NCBI GenBank assembly: GCA_004431415.1
Contig: QPMI01000015.1
Span: 496,001 to 560,000 of the forward strand
Source of the DNA: Cyanophora paradoxa
Lineage: Eukaryota > Glaucocystophyceae > Cyanophorales > Cyanophoraceae
DNA length: 64,000 nucleotides
Direction: 5' to 3'
Numbering within the stretch: position 1 is the stretch's first letter; every line of letters begins with the position of its first letter. This document shows positions 52,801 to 64,000 of the stretch, one piece after another. The notes under the pieces were generated by a model that made no database searches, was not told the origin of the DNA, and saw only the letters and a program-made list of their open reading frames with translations. Made by a program: the position numbers and the translations under genes.

Positions 52801-55800
52801 GATCTGCTGGTACAGAACAATACTGAGTGAATCCGTCTATGGAAGTGCTTGTCAGAGAAGGCACGGACCAACAGCGATTCCGCCCTGAGTGACGGTCCAC
52901 TGCAGAGTGAGTGGTCGGCCGCAGCCGCCGCCCTCTACCTTCACAAAGTACTCTGCGGGGTTGCACCTCCCGACCGAGACGTCGCCTGTGAGCTGGATGA
53001 CTGGGGTCGGCGGGTTGGCCGGGGCTTGAATGACGATGGCGGGAGCCGAATCAGGGATCGGAGCGGAGTTGCCGATGCTGCTCATGCGCGTATCCGGACG
53101 AGACCACGGTCAGAGATCAACAAGATGAAATAGCTATAACAGAGCGCACGCGTTCAAGATCGGAGCCCCGGAGCTGGCAATCGACACGGCGGAAAGGAGC
53201 TTGGCGAGGCCGCCGATGTTCTGGTCGTTGACTCCGGCGATCGTGACTTCGAGAACACTCGGACGGACGAATGAGCAGTACGATGCTGCGAGCAAAATGT
53301 AAATGTGAAGCACAAATGCCTTCTTGCTAAAAGGACATCGCGCACCAGAACCGAACAGAGTGGCGGCATCGCGGAAAATGGCGCTTGCACGCACATTCCT
53401 TGCGGAGTCCAGGGCGGCGCCCGGCGTGCCCATATAGCTCTGCCGCGACACGAGAAGAAATGAGAAATCGAAGAGACAGTATACAGCCGCTATAAGAGGA
53501 AAATGTGAAGCACCTGCAGCATATCCGAGTCCTCACTCAGCGTGAACAAAACGGTATTGCCCTTCGCATGAATTAAGTCAGCCGGCGCCGTGCTGCTCGT
53601 GACATCAATCGAACAGTTGTTCGGAGCTCAAGCTCACCACATCAGAGAATTTCGCGGACAGGATCTGAATGGGGTCCTTGGGGGTACGGGCCACAGCCAC
53701 CCGCGCCGCCGGCGCGTCAGCGGAAGCCATGCGCGACCCTTCAATGAAGGTCGTCTGCTTCGCGTTGACGAAGAGGTCCAAAGTTCCTGAGCCAGTCGCA
53801 TAAAGCTTGTACGCTGCGCGAAAGATTATGCTGTGATCAAGAGTACCTTTATACTTTCGCTTCGAATTCTTTCTTAAAACGCACAGATTGTAACGATGCC
53901 AGTGGTGCCAGGAACGCGAGCCATCTGCGCAGAGCGCGCAATATTAATAGCAGCAAAGTCAAATCAAGCTTATTCGAAAATAAGATTCAGATCACGAACC
54001 GCGAGGTCGCGGAAGCACCCAATGACGCCCTGGTAGCGGACGTACGAGCAGAGTGGGGTGGCACCCGCTGCGGTCGTGAAGTCTGCAAAGAACGGAAGCT
54101 TTGCGAAACCGCCCGAAAATGTAAACTCAAACACGTCGTTCGGGGCCCTGACCGATATTTATTATTGTGTAATCAGTTTATCATTAAAGATACGGGAGAG
54201 ATCGGAGGAACGCACTGGTCAAAGTCAATCACGTTGCCGCACTGGTCGACGCCTGTGAGGCGAAGCGAGTTGAGAGCCTCCGCGGCCAGCGGGCCCGCGA
54301 TGCTCTCCTTGAGTGCAGAGGCGTCTCGAATGCTTGCCAGAATGTTGGGCTTCACCGTGAGAGGGAGCAGCCCTCCGAAGCCGGTACCGCTACGCGTCGC
54401 CTGAATTTGCACAATGCCGGTGGAGCAGGTCGAGAAGGTGACCTGGTAGACCCCGGCGACAGTGCCAGAGCTTGCTGATGACTGCTCGGAGACGTTCCAA
54501 CTCCTGGCTGAGCCGCCGAAGCCCGCCACCGCGAGCACAGGGAGCAAACTTATGACATTCGCAGGAGCCGCCAGCGAGAGAGTCTGAGAACGAAGGCGCA
54601 GAATTGGTTAGATATGATTTGATATGCAAGAAGGCTATGAAAATTCAGGAGCACCGAGGCTGCCCACGGCGACGGGATCGCTTCGCTCGCAATCGAGCAG
54701 CTGGAGGCAGCCGCCGCCGCGCCAAATCCAAGCCGCAAGGTCGTCTCGCTGTCGGCAAGGGACTGATACGCAGCCTGTTCCACCAGGTTCCCGAGTGCGT
54801 CGCGGACTGCGACGTACGCGGTTGTCGCCTGGCCCGCAAGCACGTGCGGACTGGAGCTGGCGAGCCACTCAAGCCGGGAGGCGACGTAGGTGGGGTAGGC
54901 TGCATCCGGCGAGGTGGCGGGCTCGCCAGGACTGACGAAGACGGCGACGCTCGATCCTACTCCGGCAGCCTGGCCGTTAATGGCGACAGACAGCTTGTAG
55001 TAGCCCGCCTTGAATGCAGTTATCGACGCCGTATAGGAACCATCGGCATTGACTGAGACTGCCACAGTGGCTGCGGAAGGGAAGCTGTTCGGATTGACAA
55101 CGGCCTTGAAGTTGTCCGGCAGGGTGAACACGGTCTCACTGGAACTGCGGTTTTGTTAACATTAATTAACATTAAGTGATGGAGCGCGCGCTCGAGCTCT
55201 GCAAACCTGACAGTGGAAGCGGGGCCGAGGTACGTCGGGGTCACCGTGATGTTGCTGAACGCATCGACCCGCTCGTCCTGCGCGTTGCGGAGCTCGATAC
55301 GGAACGTGAAAGGTCTGCCAGCAGTGTACGCCCTGCAAATGTCGCCGAATACGCCCGACTTCGAAATCGCGATGTCTCCAGCGGTCAGCGAGATTGTGGT
55401 GACAGTCGAGACGGATGCACCGACAGTCCCAGTGACCGTGACTGTGGCACTCCCGTCAACAGACGTTTTGCCTGTTAAAACGAACTTGTCGACCCAGGTG
55501 CCGCCAGCCCCGTAGGTGCCCTTGGTCGTCACTATGTCCACTGGGGCCGCGGGGGACGCCGAAATGCTTGCAGCCACAGGCGGGGCGGAAGCTGTGCCTG
55601 CAGAGGAGCGGAAATCGATGGCGGCGGGGCATGATGACGCAGCCACGCCCGCTGGGACGTTGCCCATATAGTTGTCGTTGCTGCAAGAAAGTATAGTTGA
55701 ATACAGATCGAATCCGTCCAAAGGACACAGCATTGCGCACCGGTCGCGGTACACGCCGATGAACGAGACGGGGAAGCCCTTGAGCGCCTTGACGCTCGAG

Positions 55801-58800
55801 GAAACGCCCTCGAACGACACCTTCGTCTGCATCGACGGGAGAGCGAAGAACCGGACGGGCGAGCTGGCGATCGCGCCGGAGGTCGCGGGATCGCCCGTCG
55901 CGAGGCTCAGTTGGAGCTCGTACGTGCCGCGTCGCCGTGGGACCTGCACCTCGACGAGGAACGTTCCTGCTCGACGAGCGTTACTTCGTAGAAGGCAAGA
56001 CCAAAGGAAAGCTCATGCTCATGCTCGCCGTTCTGATAGTTGATGATACCGATCTGAGGAAGGGCGCTGAACGCAGGGTCGGTCGGGTCGGACGCCGTCT
56101 GAGGGACGAGCTGCGCATGCACGGTCGGAGGTTAGGGTGTTGTCGACGGATCCCGGAGCTTAAGAGGAAAGCTTAAGAGGAAAGCTGATGATAATTATGA
56201 GTAGGCGCACCTGGACGGACAGAGTGCCTGGGTTGCGCCCCGAAACGATAAGACCGTCTGCATCGAATGCCTGGACGACCAGGGAGGAAGTCCAGCCGAC
56301 GATCTGGTATTCACATGCGGCCGGCCCGCTTGCGACGCTCCGTTGGGCTACGACAGGCGCGAGGCCTTTCTTTGTGACGAATGTGCGCGTGTCGGCGGAG
56401 GATGTGCCACCAGCGTTCGTTGTCGTCGCGGTGCACTGGTATCCCGTCAAGGCTTCGAGTGGAACTTGGACGATGATTGAAGTCGGAGAAGAGAGTATGG
56501 AGAGCACTGTCACAGGATCCACAACGATCTGGGTGGCGGTGGAAGTACAGGCGACGGTTGCACTAGACACAGCGTCGATGCCGAGAACGGAGAGCACGAT
56601 GGCGACCATGCCGTCATTTGTCCGCTCCACGTCGACAGCGCCATCGGTACTGGGAGTCACTATCATAGGCGGTGCTGGCCCCGCGAAGGTGGTGAATCGC
56701 CTCGACGCCTCCAGTGAAGCGCCATCAGCATTCACGGTTGAGACTCGGCACGTGTGCTCTATGCCCGGAGCAAGATCAACCTAGATTTCGAGGAGTGAGA
56801 TTAAACTAGATGCCGGCAGGGATAGATATCGATGGCCATGGCCAAGATGCACGAACAGTTACACACGAACCAGCGCAGTGATTGACGTGACTATTCCAGT
56901 GAGCCCGGCGACTCTGACTGGCGCGAGATCCGCGGTTGCTCCAGTCGCTCTGCAAGTCACGGTTGCGCCAGCGACTGAATCAGCTGCCAGGACACCGACT
57001 GTTATCGAAACTTGGCCATTGGAGTTGCGGGTAACTCCAGCCGCTCCGTCGGTTGCAGGGGAGGTGATGCTAGGAAGGGCCGGGCCAGCACGAGTGGAAA
57101 AGCGTCGCATGGCGAAGTCGGAGTTGCCATTCAAGTTCGTACTCTGGGCGCGGCATTCGTACTCGGTTCCTGCATCGAGAGCCACCTCAACCGCAATGGC
57201 CGCCAAAGTCGGCCCAACTTGCACGAGGACCGGGGGACGATCCGTGGACCCGACAAGGGTAGACTTGCAGGTAACTCCGACTGAGGTTACTGCGGACGGG
57301 GCGGAAAAGTCGATATTCAAAGCCAGAGACACTTTCCCAGACGAAACACGGGGGATGTCTCCAAGACCGTCCGATGCTGGGAACGTAATCGAAGGAGGTG
57401 CTGGGCGGAGATCAGGAGTAGGAGAAGGGGTTGGCGACGGCCTCGATGTGGGAGACGGGCTGGGCGACGGGCTCGGGCTGGGCGACGGGCTCGGGCTGGG
57501 CGACGGGCTCGGGCTGGGCGACGGGCTCGGGCTGGGCGACGGGCTCGGGCTGGGCGACGGCTCGGCTGGGCGACGGGCTCGGGCTGGGCGACGGGCTCGG
57601 GCTGGCGACGGGCTCGGGCTGGGCGACGGGCTCGGGCTGGGCGACGGGCTCGGGCTGGGCGACGGGCTCGGGCTGGGCGACGGCTCGCGGGCGACGGCTC
57701 GGCTGGCGACGGGTGGGCTGGGCGACGGCTCGGCTGGGCGACGGGCTCGGGCTGGGCGACGGGCTCGGCTGGGCGACGGGCTCGGCTGGGCGCGGGCTCG
57801 GGCCTGGGCGAGGGCTCGGCTGGGCGAGCTCGGGCTGGGCGACGGGCTCGGGCTGGGCGACGGGCTCGGGCTGGGCGACGGGCTCGGGCTGGGCGACGGT
57901 CGGGGGGCGACGGGGCTGGGCGGGCTCGGGCTGGGCGACGGGCTCGGGCTGGGACGGGCTCGGCTGGGACGGCTCGGGCTGGGCGACGGGCTCGGCTGGG
58001 CGACGGGCTCGGGTGGGCGACGGGCTCGGGCTGGGGCGACGGGCTCGGGCTGGGCGACGGGCTCGGGCTGGGCGACGTGGCTGCGACGGCCGCTGGGCGA
58101 CGGCGCTGGCGCGGGCTGGGCGACGGGCTCGGGCTGGGCGACGGGTCGGCTGGGCGACGGCTCGTGGCGCTGGGCTGGCGACGGGCTCGGGCTGGGCGAC
58201 GGGCTCGGGCTGGGCGACGGGCTCGGGCTGGCGACGGGCTCGGCTGGGCGACGGGCTCGGGCTGGGCGACGGGCTCGGGCTGGGCGACGGGCTTCGGCTG
58301 GGCGACGGGCTCGCGGCGACGGGTCGGGCTGGGCGACGGGCTCGGGCTGGGCGACGGGCTCGGGCTGGGCGACGGGCTCGGGCTGGGCGACGGGCTCGGG
58401 CTGGGCGACGGCTCGGGCTGGGCGAGCTCGGGCTCGGGCGCTGGGCGACGGGCTCGGGCTGGGCGACGGGCTCGGGCTGGGCGACGGGCTCGGGCTGGGC
58501 GACGGGCTCGGGCTGGGCGACGGGCTCGGGCTGGGCGACGGGCTCGGCTGGGCGACGGGCTCGGGCTGGGCGACGGGCTCGGGCTGGGCGACGGGCTCGG
58601 GCTGGGCGACGGGCTCGGGCTGGCGACGGGCTCGGGCTGGGCGACGGGCTCGGGCTGGGCGACGGGCTCGGGCTGGGCGACGGGCTCGGGCTGGGCGACG
58701 GGCTCGGGCTGGGCGACGGGCTCGGGCTGGGCGACGGGCTCGGGCTGGGCGACGGGCTCGGGCTGGGCGACGGGCTCGGGCTGGGCGACGGGCTCGGGCT

Positions 58801-61800
58801 GGGCGACGGGCTCGGGCTGGGCGACGGGCTCGGGCTGGGCGACGGGCTCGGGCTGGGCGACGGGCTCGGGCTGGGCGACGGGCTCGGGCTGGGCGACGGC
58901 TCGGGCTGGGCGACGGGCTCGGGCTGGGCGACGGGCTCGGCTGGGCGACGGGCTGGCTGGGCGACGGGCTCGCTGGGCGACGGGCTGGCGACGGGCTCGG
59001 GGCGACGGGCTCGGGCTGGGCGACGGGCTCGGGCTGGGCGACGGGCTCGGGCTGGGCGACGGGCTCGGGCTGGGCGACGGGCTCGGGCTGGGCGACGGGC
59101 TCGGGCTGGGCGACGGGCTCGGGCTGGGCCGACGGGCTTCGGGCTGGGCGACGGGCTCGGGCTGGGCGACGGGCTCGGGCTGGGCGACGGGCTCGGGCTG
59201 GGCGACGGGCTCGGGCTGGCGACGGGCTCGGGCTGGGCGACGGGCTCGGGCTGGGCGACGGGCCGGCTGGGCGACGGGCTCGGGCTGGCGACGGCTCGGC
59301 TGGGCGACGGGCTCGGGCTGGGCGACGGGCTCGGCTGGGCGACGGCTCGGGCTGGGCGACGGGCTCGGCTGGGCGACGGGCTCGGCTGGGCGACGGGCTC
59401 GGGCTGGGCGACGGCTCGGCTGGGCGACGGGCTCGGGCTGGGCGACGGGCTCGGCTGGCGACGGGCTCGGGCTGGGCGACGGGCTCGGGCTGGGCGACGG
59501 GCTCGGCTGGCGACGGGCTCGGGCTGGGCGACGGGCTCGGGCTGGGCGACGGGCTCGGCGGGCGACGGGCTCGGGCTGGGCGACGGCGCTGGCGGGGCTC
59601 GGCGGCACGGGCTGGGCGCGGGCTCGGCTGGCGACGGGCTCGGCTGGCGACGGGCTCGGCGGCGACGGGCTCGGGCTGGGCGACGGGCTCGGGCTGGGCG
59701 ACGGGCTCGGGCTGGGCGACGGGCTCGGGCTGGGCGACGGCTCGGGCTGGGCGCGGCTGGGCTGGGCGACGGGCTCGGGCTGGGCGACGGGCTCGGGCTG
59801 GGCGACGGCTCGGCTGGGCGACGGGCTCGGCTGGGCGACGGGCTCGGGCTGGGCGACGGGCTCGGGCTGGGCGACGGGCTCGGGCTGGGCGACGGGCTCG
59901 GGCTGGGCGACGGGCTCGGGCTGGGCGACGGGCTCGGGCTGGGCGACGGGCTCGGGCTGGGCGACGGGCTCGGCTGGCGACGGCGGGCTGCGGGCCTGGG
60001 CGACGGGCTCGGGCTGGGCGACGGGCTCGGGCTGGGCGACGGGCTCGGGCTGGGCGACGGGCTCGGGCTGGGCGACGGGCTCGGGCTGGGCACGGTCGGC
60101 TGGGCGACGGGCTCGGGCTGGGACGGGCTCGGCCGGCTGGGCGACGGGCTCGGGCTGGGCGACGGCTCGGGCTGGGCGACGGGCTCGGGCTGGGCGACGG
60201 GCTCGGGCTGGGCGACGGGCTCGGCTGGGCGACGGGCTCGGCTGGGCGACGGCTCGGGCTGGGCGACGGGCTCGGGCTGGGCGACGGGCTCGGGCTGGCG
60301 ACGGCTCGGGCTGGGCGACGGGCTCGGGCTGGCGACGGGCTCGGCTGGGCGACGGGCTCGGCTGGCGCGGCTGGCTGGGCGACGGGCTCGGGCTGGGCGA
60401 CGGGCTCGGGCTGGGCGACGGGCTCGGGCTGGGCGACGGGCTCGGCTGGGCGACGGGCTCGCTGGCGACGGGCTGGGCGGGACGGGCTCGGGCTGGCGAC
60501 GGCTCGGCTGGGCGACGGCTCGGCTGGGCGACGGCTGGCTGGCGACGGCTCGGCGGGCGACGCTCGGGCTGGGCGACGGCTCGGCTGGGCGACGGGCTCG
60601 GCTGGCACGGGCTCGGGCTGGGCGACGGCTCGGCTGGCGACGGCTCGGGCGGGCGACGGGCTCGGGCGGGCGACGGGCTCGCGGGCGACGGGCTCGGCTG
60701 GGCGACGGGCTCGGGCTGGGGCGGGCTGGGCGACGGGCTCGGGCTGGGCGACGGGCTCGGGCTGGGCGACGGGCTCGGGCTGGGCGACGGGCTCGGCTGG
60801 GCGACGGGCTCGGGCTGGGCGACGGGCTCGGCTGGGCGACGGGCTCGGGCTGGGCGACGGGCTCGGGCTGGGCGACGGGCTCGGGCTGGGCGACGGGCTC
60901 GGGCTGGGCGACGGCTCGGGCTGGCGACGGCTCGGCTGGGCGACGGGCTCGGGCTGGGCGACGGGCTCGGGCTGGGCGACGGGCTCGGGCTGGGCGACGG
61001 GCTCGGGCTGGGCGACGGGCTCGGCTGGGCGACGGGCTCGGGCTGGGCGACGGGCTCGGGCTGGGCGACGGGCTCGGGCTGGGCGACGGGCTCGGGCTGG
61101 GCGACGGGCTCGGGCTGGGCGACGGGCTCGGGCTGGGCGACGGGCTCGCGGGGCTGGGCGACGGGCTCGGGCTGGGCGACGGGCTCGGGCTGGGCGACGG
61201 GCTCGGCTGGCGACGGCTCGGGCTGGGCGACGGGCTCGGGCTGGGCGACGGGCTCGGGCTGGGCGACGGGCTCGGGTGCTGGGCGACGGGCTCGGGCTGG
61301 GCGACGGGCTCGGGCTGGGCGACGGGCTCGGGCTGGGCGACGGGCTCGGGCTGGGCGACGGGCTCGGGCTGGGCGACGGGCTCGGGCTGGGCGACGGGCT
61401 CGGGCTGGGCGACGGGCTCGGGCTGGGCGACGGGCTCGGGCTGGGCGACGGGCTCGGGCTGGGCGACGGGCTCGGGCTGGGCGACGGGCTCGGGCTGGCG
61501 ACGGGCTCGGGCTGGGCGACGGGTCGGCTGGGCGACGGGCTCGGGCTGGGCGACGGGCTCGGGCTGGCGACGGGCTCGGGCTGGGCGACGGGCTCGGGCT
61601 GGGCGACGGGCTCGGGCGACGCTGGGCGACGGGCTCGGGCTGGGCGACGGGCTCGGGCTGGGCGACGGGCTCGGGCTGGGCGACGGGCTCGGGCTGGGCG
61701 ACGGGCTCGGGCTGGGCGACGGCTCGGGCTGGGCGACGGGCTCGGGCTGGGCGACGGGCTCGGGCTGGGCGACGGGCTCGGGCTGGGCGACGGGCTCGGG

Positions 61801-63973
61801 CTGGGCGACGGGCTCGCGGCTGTGGGCGACGGGCTCGGGCTGGGCGACGGGCTCGGGCTGGGCGACGGGCTCGGCGGCGACGGGCTCGGCTGGGCGACGG
61901 GCTCGGGCTGGGCGACGGGCTCGGGCTGGGCGACGGGCTCGGGCTGGGCGACGGGCTCGGGCTGGGCGACGGGCTCGGGCTGGCGACGGCTCGGGCTGGC
62001 GACGGGCTCGGGCTGGGCGACGGGCTCGGCTGGGCGACGGGCTCGGGCTGGGCGACGGGCTCGGGCTGGGCGACGGGCTCGGGCTGGGCGACGGGCTCGG
62101 GCTGGGCGACGGCTCGGCTGGGCGACGGGCTCGGGCTGCTGGCGACGGGCTCGGGCTGGGCGACGGGCTCGGGCTGGGCGACGGCTCGGGCTGGGCGACG
62201 GGCTCGGGCTGGGCGACGGGCTCGGGCTGGGCGACGGGCTCGGGCTGGGCGACGGGCTCGGGCTGGGCGACGGGCTCGGGCTGGGCGAGGCTCTGGACGG
62301 CTCGGGCTGGGCGACGGGCTCGGGCTGGGCGACGGTCGGCTGGCGACGGCTCGGGCTGGCGACGGGCTCGGGCTGGGCGACGGGCTCGGGCTGGGCGACG
62401 GGCTCGGCTGGGCGACGGGCTCGGGCTGGGCGAGGCTCGGGCTGGGCGGGCTCGGGCTGGGCGACGGGCTCGGCTGGGCGACGCTCGGTGGGCGACGGGC
62501 TCGGGCTGGGCGACGGGCTCGGGCTGGGCGACGGGCTCGGGCTGGGCGACGGGCTCGGCTGGGCGACGGGCTCGGGCTGGGCGACGGGCTCGGGCTGGGC
62601 GACGGGCTCGGGCTGGGCGACGGGCTCGGGCTGGCGACGGCTCGGTGGGCGACGGCTCGGCTGGGCGACGGGCTCGGGCTGGGCGACGGTGGCTGGGCGA
62701 CGGCTCGGCTGGGCGACGGGCTCGGGCTGGCGACGGGCTCGGGCTGGGCGACGGGCTCGGGCTGGGCGACGGGCTCGGGCTGGGCGACGTGGCTCGGGGG
62801 CTGGGCGACGGGCTCGGGCTGGGCGACGGGCTTCGGGCTGGGCGACGGGCTCGGGCTCGCGGCTCCGGGCGACGGGCTCGGGCTGGGCGTCTCCTGGCGA
62901 CGGGCTCGGCTGGGCGACGGGCTCGGGGCTGGGCGACGGGCTCGGGCTGGGCGACGGGCTCGGGCTGGGCGACGGGCTCGGGCTGGGCGACGGGCTCGGG
63001 CTGGGCGACGGGCTCGGGCTGGGCGACGGGCTCGGGCTGGGCGACGGGCTCGGGCTGGGCGACGGGCTCGGGCTGGGCGGACGGGCTCGGGCTGGGCGAC
63101 GGGCTCGGGCTGGGCGACGGGCTCGGGCTGGGCGACGGGCTCGGGCTGGGCGACGGGCTCGGGCTGGGCGACGGGCTGGCTCGGCGCTGGGCGACGGGCT
63201 CGGGCTGGGCGACGGGCTCGGGCTGGGCGACGGGCTCGGGCTGGGCGACGGCTCGGGCTGGGCGACGGGCTCGGCTGGGCGACGGCTGACGGGCGGCTGC
63301 GACGCGCTCGGGCTGGCGCGGCGGGCTGGCGAGGGCTCGGGCGGGCGACGGGCTCGGGCTGGGCGACGGGCTCGGGGGCGCGGCTCGGGCTGGGCGACGG
63401 GCTCGGGCTGGGCGACGGGCTCGGCTGGGCGACGGGCTCGGGCTGGGCGACGGGCTCGGCGGCGACGGGCTCGGGCTGGGCGACGGCTCGGGCTGGGCGA
63501 CGGGCTCGCGCGCCGTGGGCGACGGGCTCGGGCTGGGCGACGGGCTCGGGCTGGGCGACGGGCTTCGGGCTGGGCGACGGGCTCGGGCTGGGCGACGGGC
63601 TCGGGCTGGGCGACGGGCTCGGGCTGGGCGACGGGCTCGGGGCTGGGCGACGGGCTCGGCTCGGCGTCTCCGTCGGCGAGGGGCTCGGGCTGGGCGTCTC
63701 CGTCGGCGAGGGGCTCGGGCTGGGCGACGGGCTCGGGCTGGCGACGGGCTCGGGCTGGGCGACGGCTCGGCTGGGCGACGGGCTCGGGCTGGGCGACGGG
63801 CTCGGGCTGGGCGACGGGCTCGGGCTGGGCGACGGGCTCGGGCTGGGCGACGGGCTCGGGCTGGGCGACGGGCTCGGGCTGGGCGACGGGCTCGGGCTCG
63901 GCGTCTCCGTCGGCGAGGGGCTCGGGCTGGGCGTCTCCGTCGGCGAGGGGCTCGGGCTGGGTTCTTGTAGCAT
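46801..63973 (-). CDS. Giant REJ-like membrane protein with Ser-Pro repeat region (5' end outside window)
   Basis: Reads right to left. 63973-57437 is Ser-Pro repeat with a few [10 protein letters not shown] units near its start. 57436-56160 has two or three Ig/FN3-like repeats ([41 protein letters not shown], each with a later Cys pair). 55950-54550 has further beta-rich repeats. 53100-51000 has REJ-like elements: [43 protein letters not shown]. The exon at 50634-49520 ([14 protein letters not shown] on) through about 47720 is a long helical and Ser/Thr-rich extracellular part. 47718-46801 has the transmembrane helix [19 protein letters not shown], basic stop-transfer SRRKQRR, and a ~220-residue tail with four DIIDA repeats. 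REJ modules occur in polycystin-1-type and egg-jelly receptors. I saw no clear GPS motif and no channel domain. Whether the repeat region belongs to the same transcript is inferred from shared strand and continuity. Individual exon ends are mostly not resolved. Confidence 0.6.
50614..50862 (-). repeat. Four tandem copies of a 3' splice site
   Basis: Units start at 50614, 50679, 50750 and 50815 (65, 71, 65 and about 48 bp). On the coding strand each contains a TTGGATTTCAG-like acceptor followed by about 20 bp matching the start of the exon (TATTGAAGTTCCGTGGATA). Only the most downstream unit (acceptor before 50634) leads into the long open exon; the upstream copies run into stop codons within their units. 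Confidence 0.8.
57437..63958 (-). repeat. 18-bp Ser-Pro minisatellite, about 6.5 kb
   Basis: Several hundred copies of TCGCCCAGCCCGAGCCCG on the coding strand, with scattered single-base deletions and larger skips. The three minus frames read (SPSPSP)n, (VAQPEP)n and (RPARAR)n; the plus frames read (GLGLGD)n, (ATGSGW)n and (RRARAG)n. None contains a stop. The apparent open frame therefore drifts between the three peptides. (SP)n is the likely true reading, because it is the frame of the PTETP units and of the related repeat in the gene at 31267-33075. Confidence 0.9.
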
Positions 63974-64000
63974 CGATCGCCGTAATCGTTGGAGCCGTTG

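Noticed and set aside
57431-63289. Plus-strand 1952-codon frame reading ATGSGW repeats
   Set aside because: Antisense reading of the Ser-Pro minisatellite; every frame is open because the unit contains no stop.
57437-63958. CRISPR-like regular repeat
   Set aside because: Contiguous 18-bp units without unique spacers in a eukaryotic coding context.

Overview
This is nuclear DNA from a GC-rich eukaryotic microbe, most likely a unicellular alga. The genes contain many short introns (mostly 60-170 bp), the core genes are eukaryote-specific (eIF4G, a class II eIF4E, TANGO2, a MAU2/SCC4-like cohesin loader), several secreted proteins are Ser-Pro rich, and retroelement debris is present. I cannot place the lineage from the sequence alone.

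Layout. 0.1-1.2 kb: a CCCH/RING-H2 protein whose stop codon lies inside a tandem 123-bp repeat. 1.7-13.4 kb: two divergent paralogous genes for secreted proteins that join a repeated ~180-residue module (one copy in the minus gene, two in the plus gene) to a metal-dependent polysaccharide-deacetylase-like domain resembling fungal Agd3. 13.4-18.2 kb: mostly non-coding, with one three-exon gene of unknown function. 18.2-21.6 kb: a third secreted paralog with three copies of the module and no deacetylase; every module is built from the same five exons. 22-31 kb: a compact core-gene block: eIF4G (-), TANGO2 (+), 4EHP/nCBP-type eIF4E (-), MAU2-like (+). 31.3-33.1 kb: a small secreted Cys-rich/Ser-Pro protein with a hydrophobic tail.

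33-42.6 kb is repeat-rich. It holds degenerate tandem repeats, a 5'-truncated Ty3-type integrase fragment, a tRNA-like stretch between 66-bp direct repeats, and an F-box/LRR gene with a partial tandem duplicate. 43-45.5 kb: an 835-codon RNase H/zinc-finger ORF of retroelement origin. 45.6-46.1 kb: a small gene with a decayed copy at 40.2 kb. 46.8 kb to the right edge (-): one very large membrane protein gene, read from its 3' end as a cytoplasmic tail with DIIDA repeats, a transmembrane helix, a REJ-like/Ig-like ectodomain, and about 6.5 kb of an 18-bp Ser-Pro repeat whose 5' end is outside the window.

How the genes may work together. The three module proteins, the Ser-Pro protein and the REJ-like receptor all look extracellular or cell-surface, which suggests a neighbourhood concerned with the cell wall, extracellular matrix or mating surface; this is inference. 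The core block uses a different intron style, with several GC-AG introns and C-rich tracts, from the secreted genes, where every donor I defined was GT.
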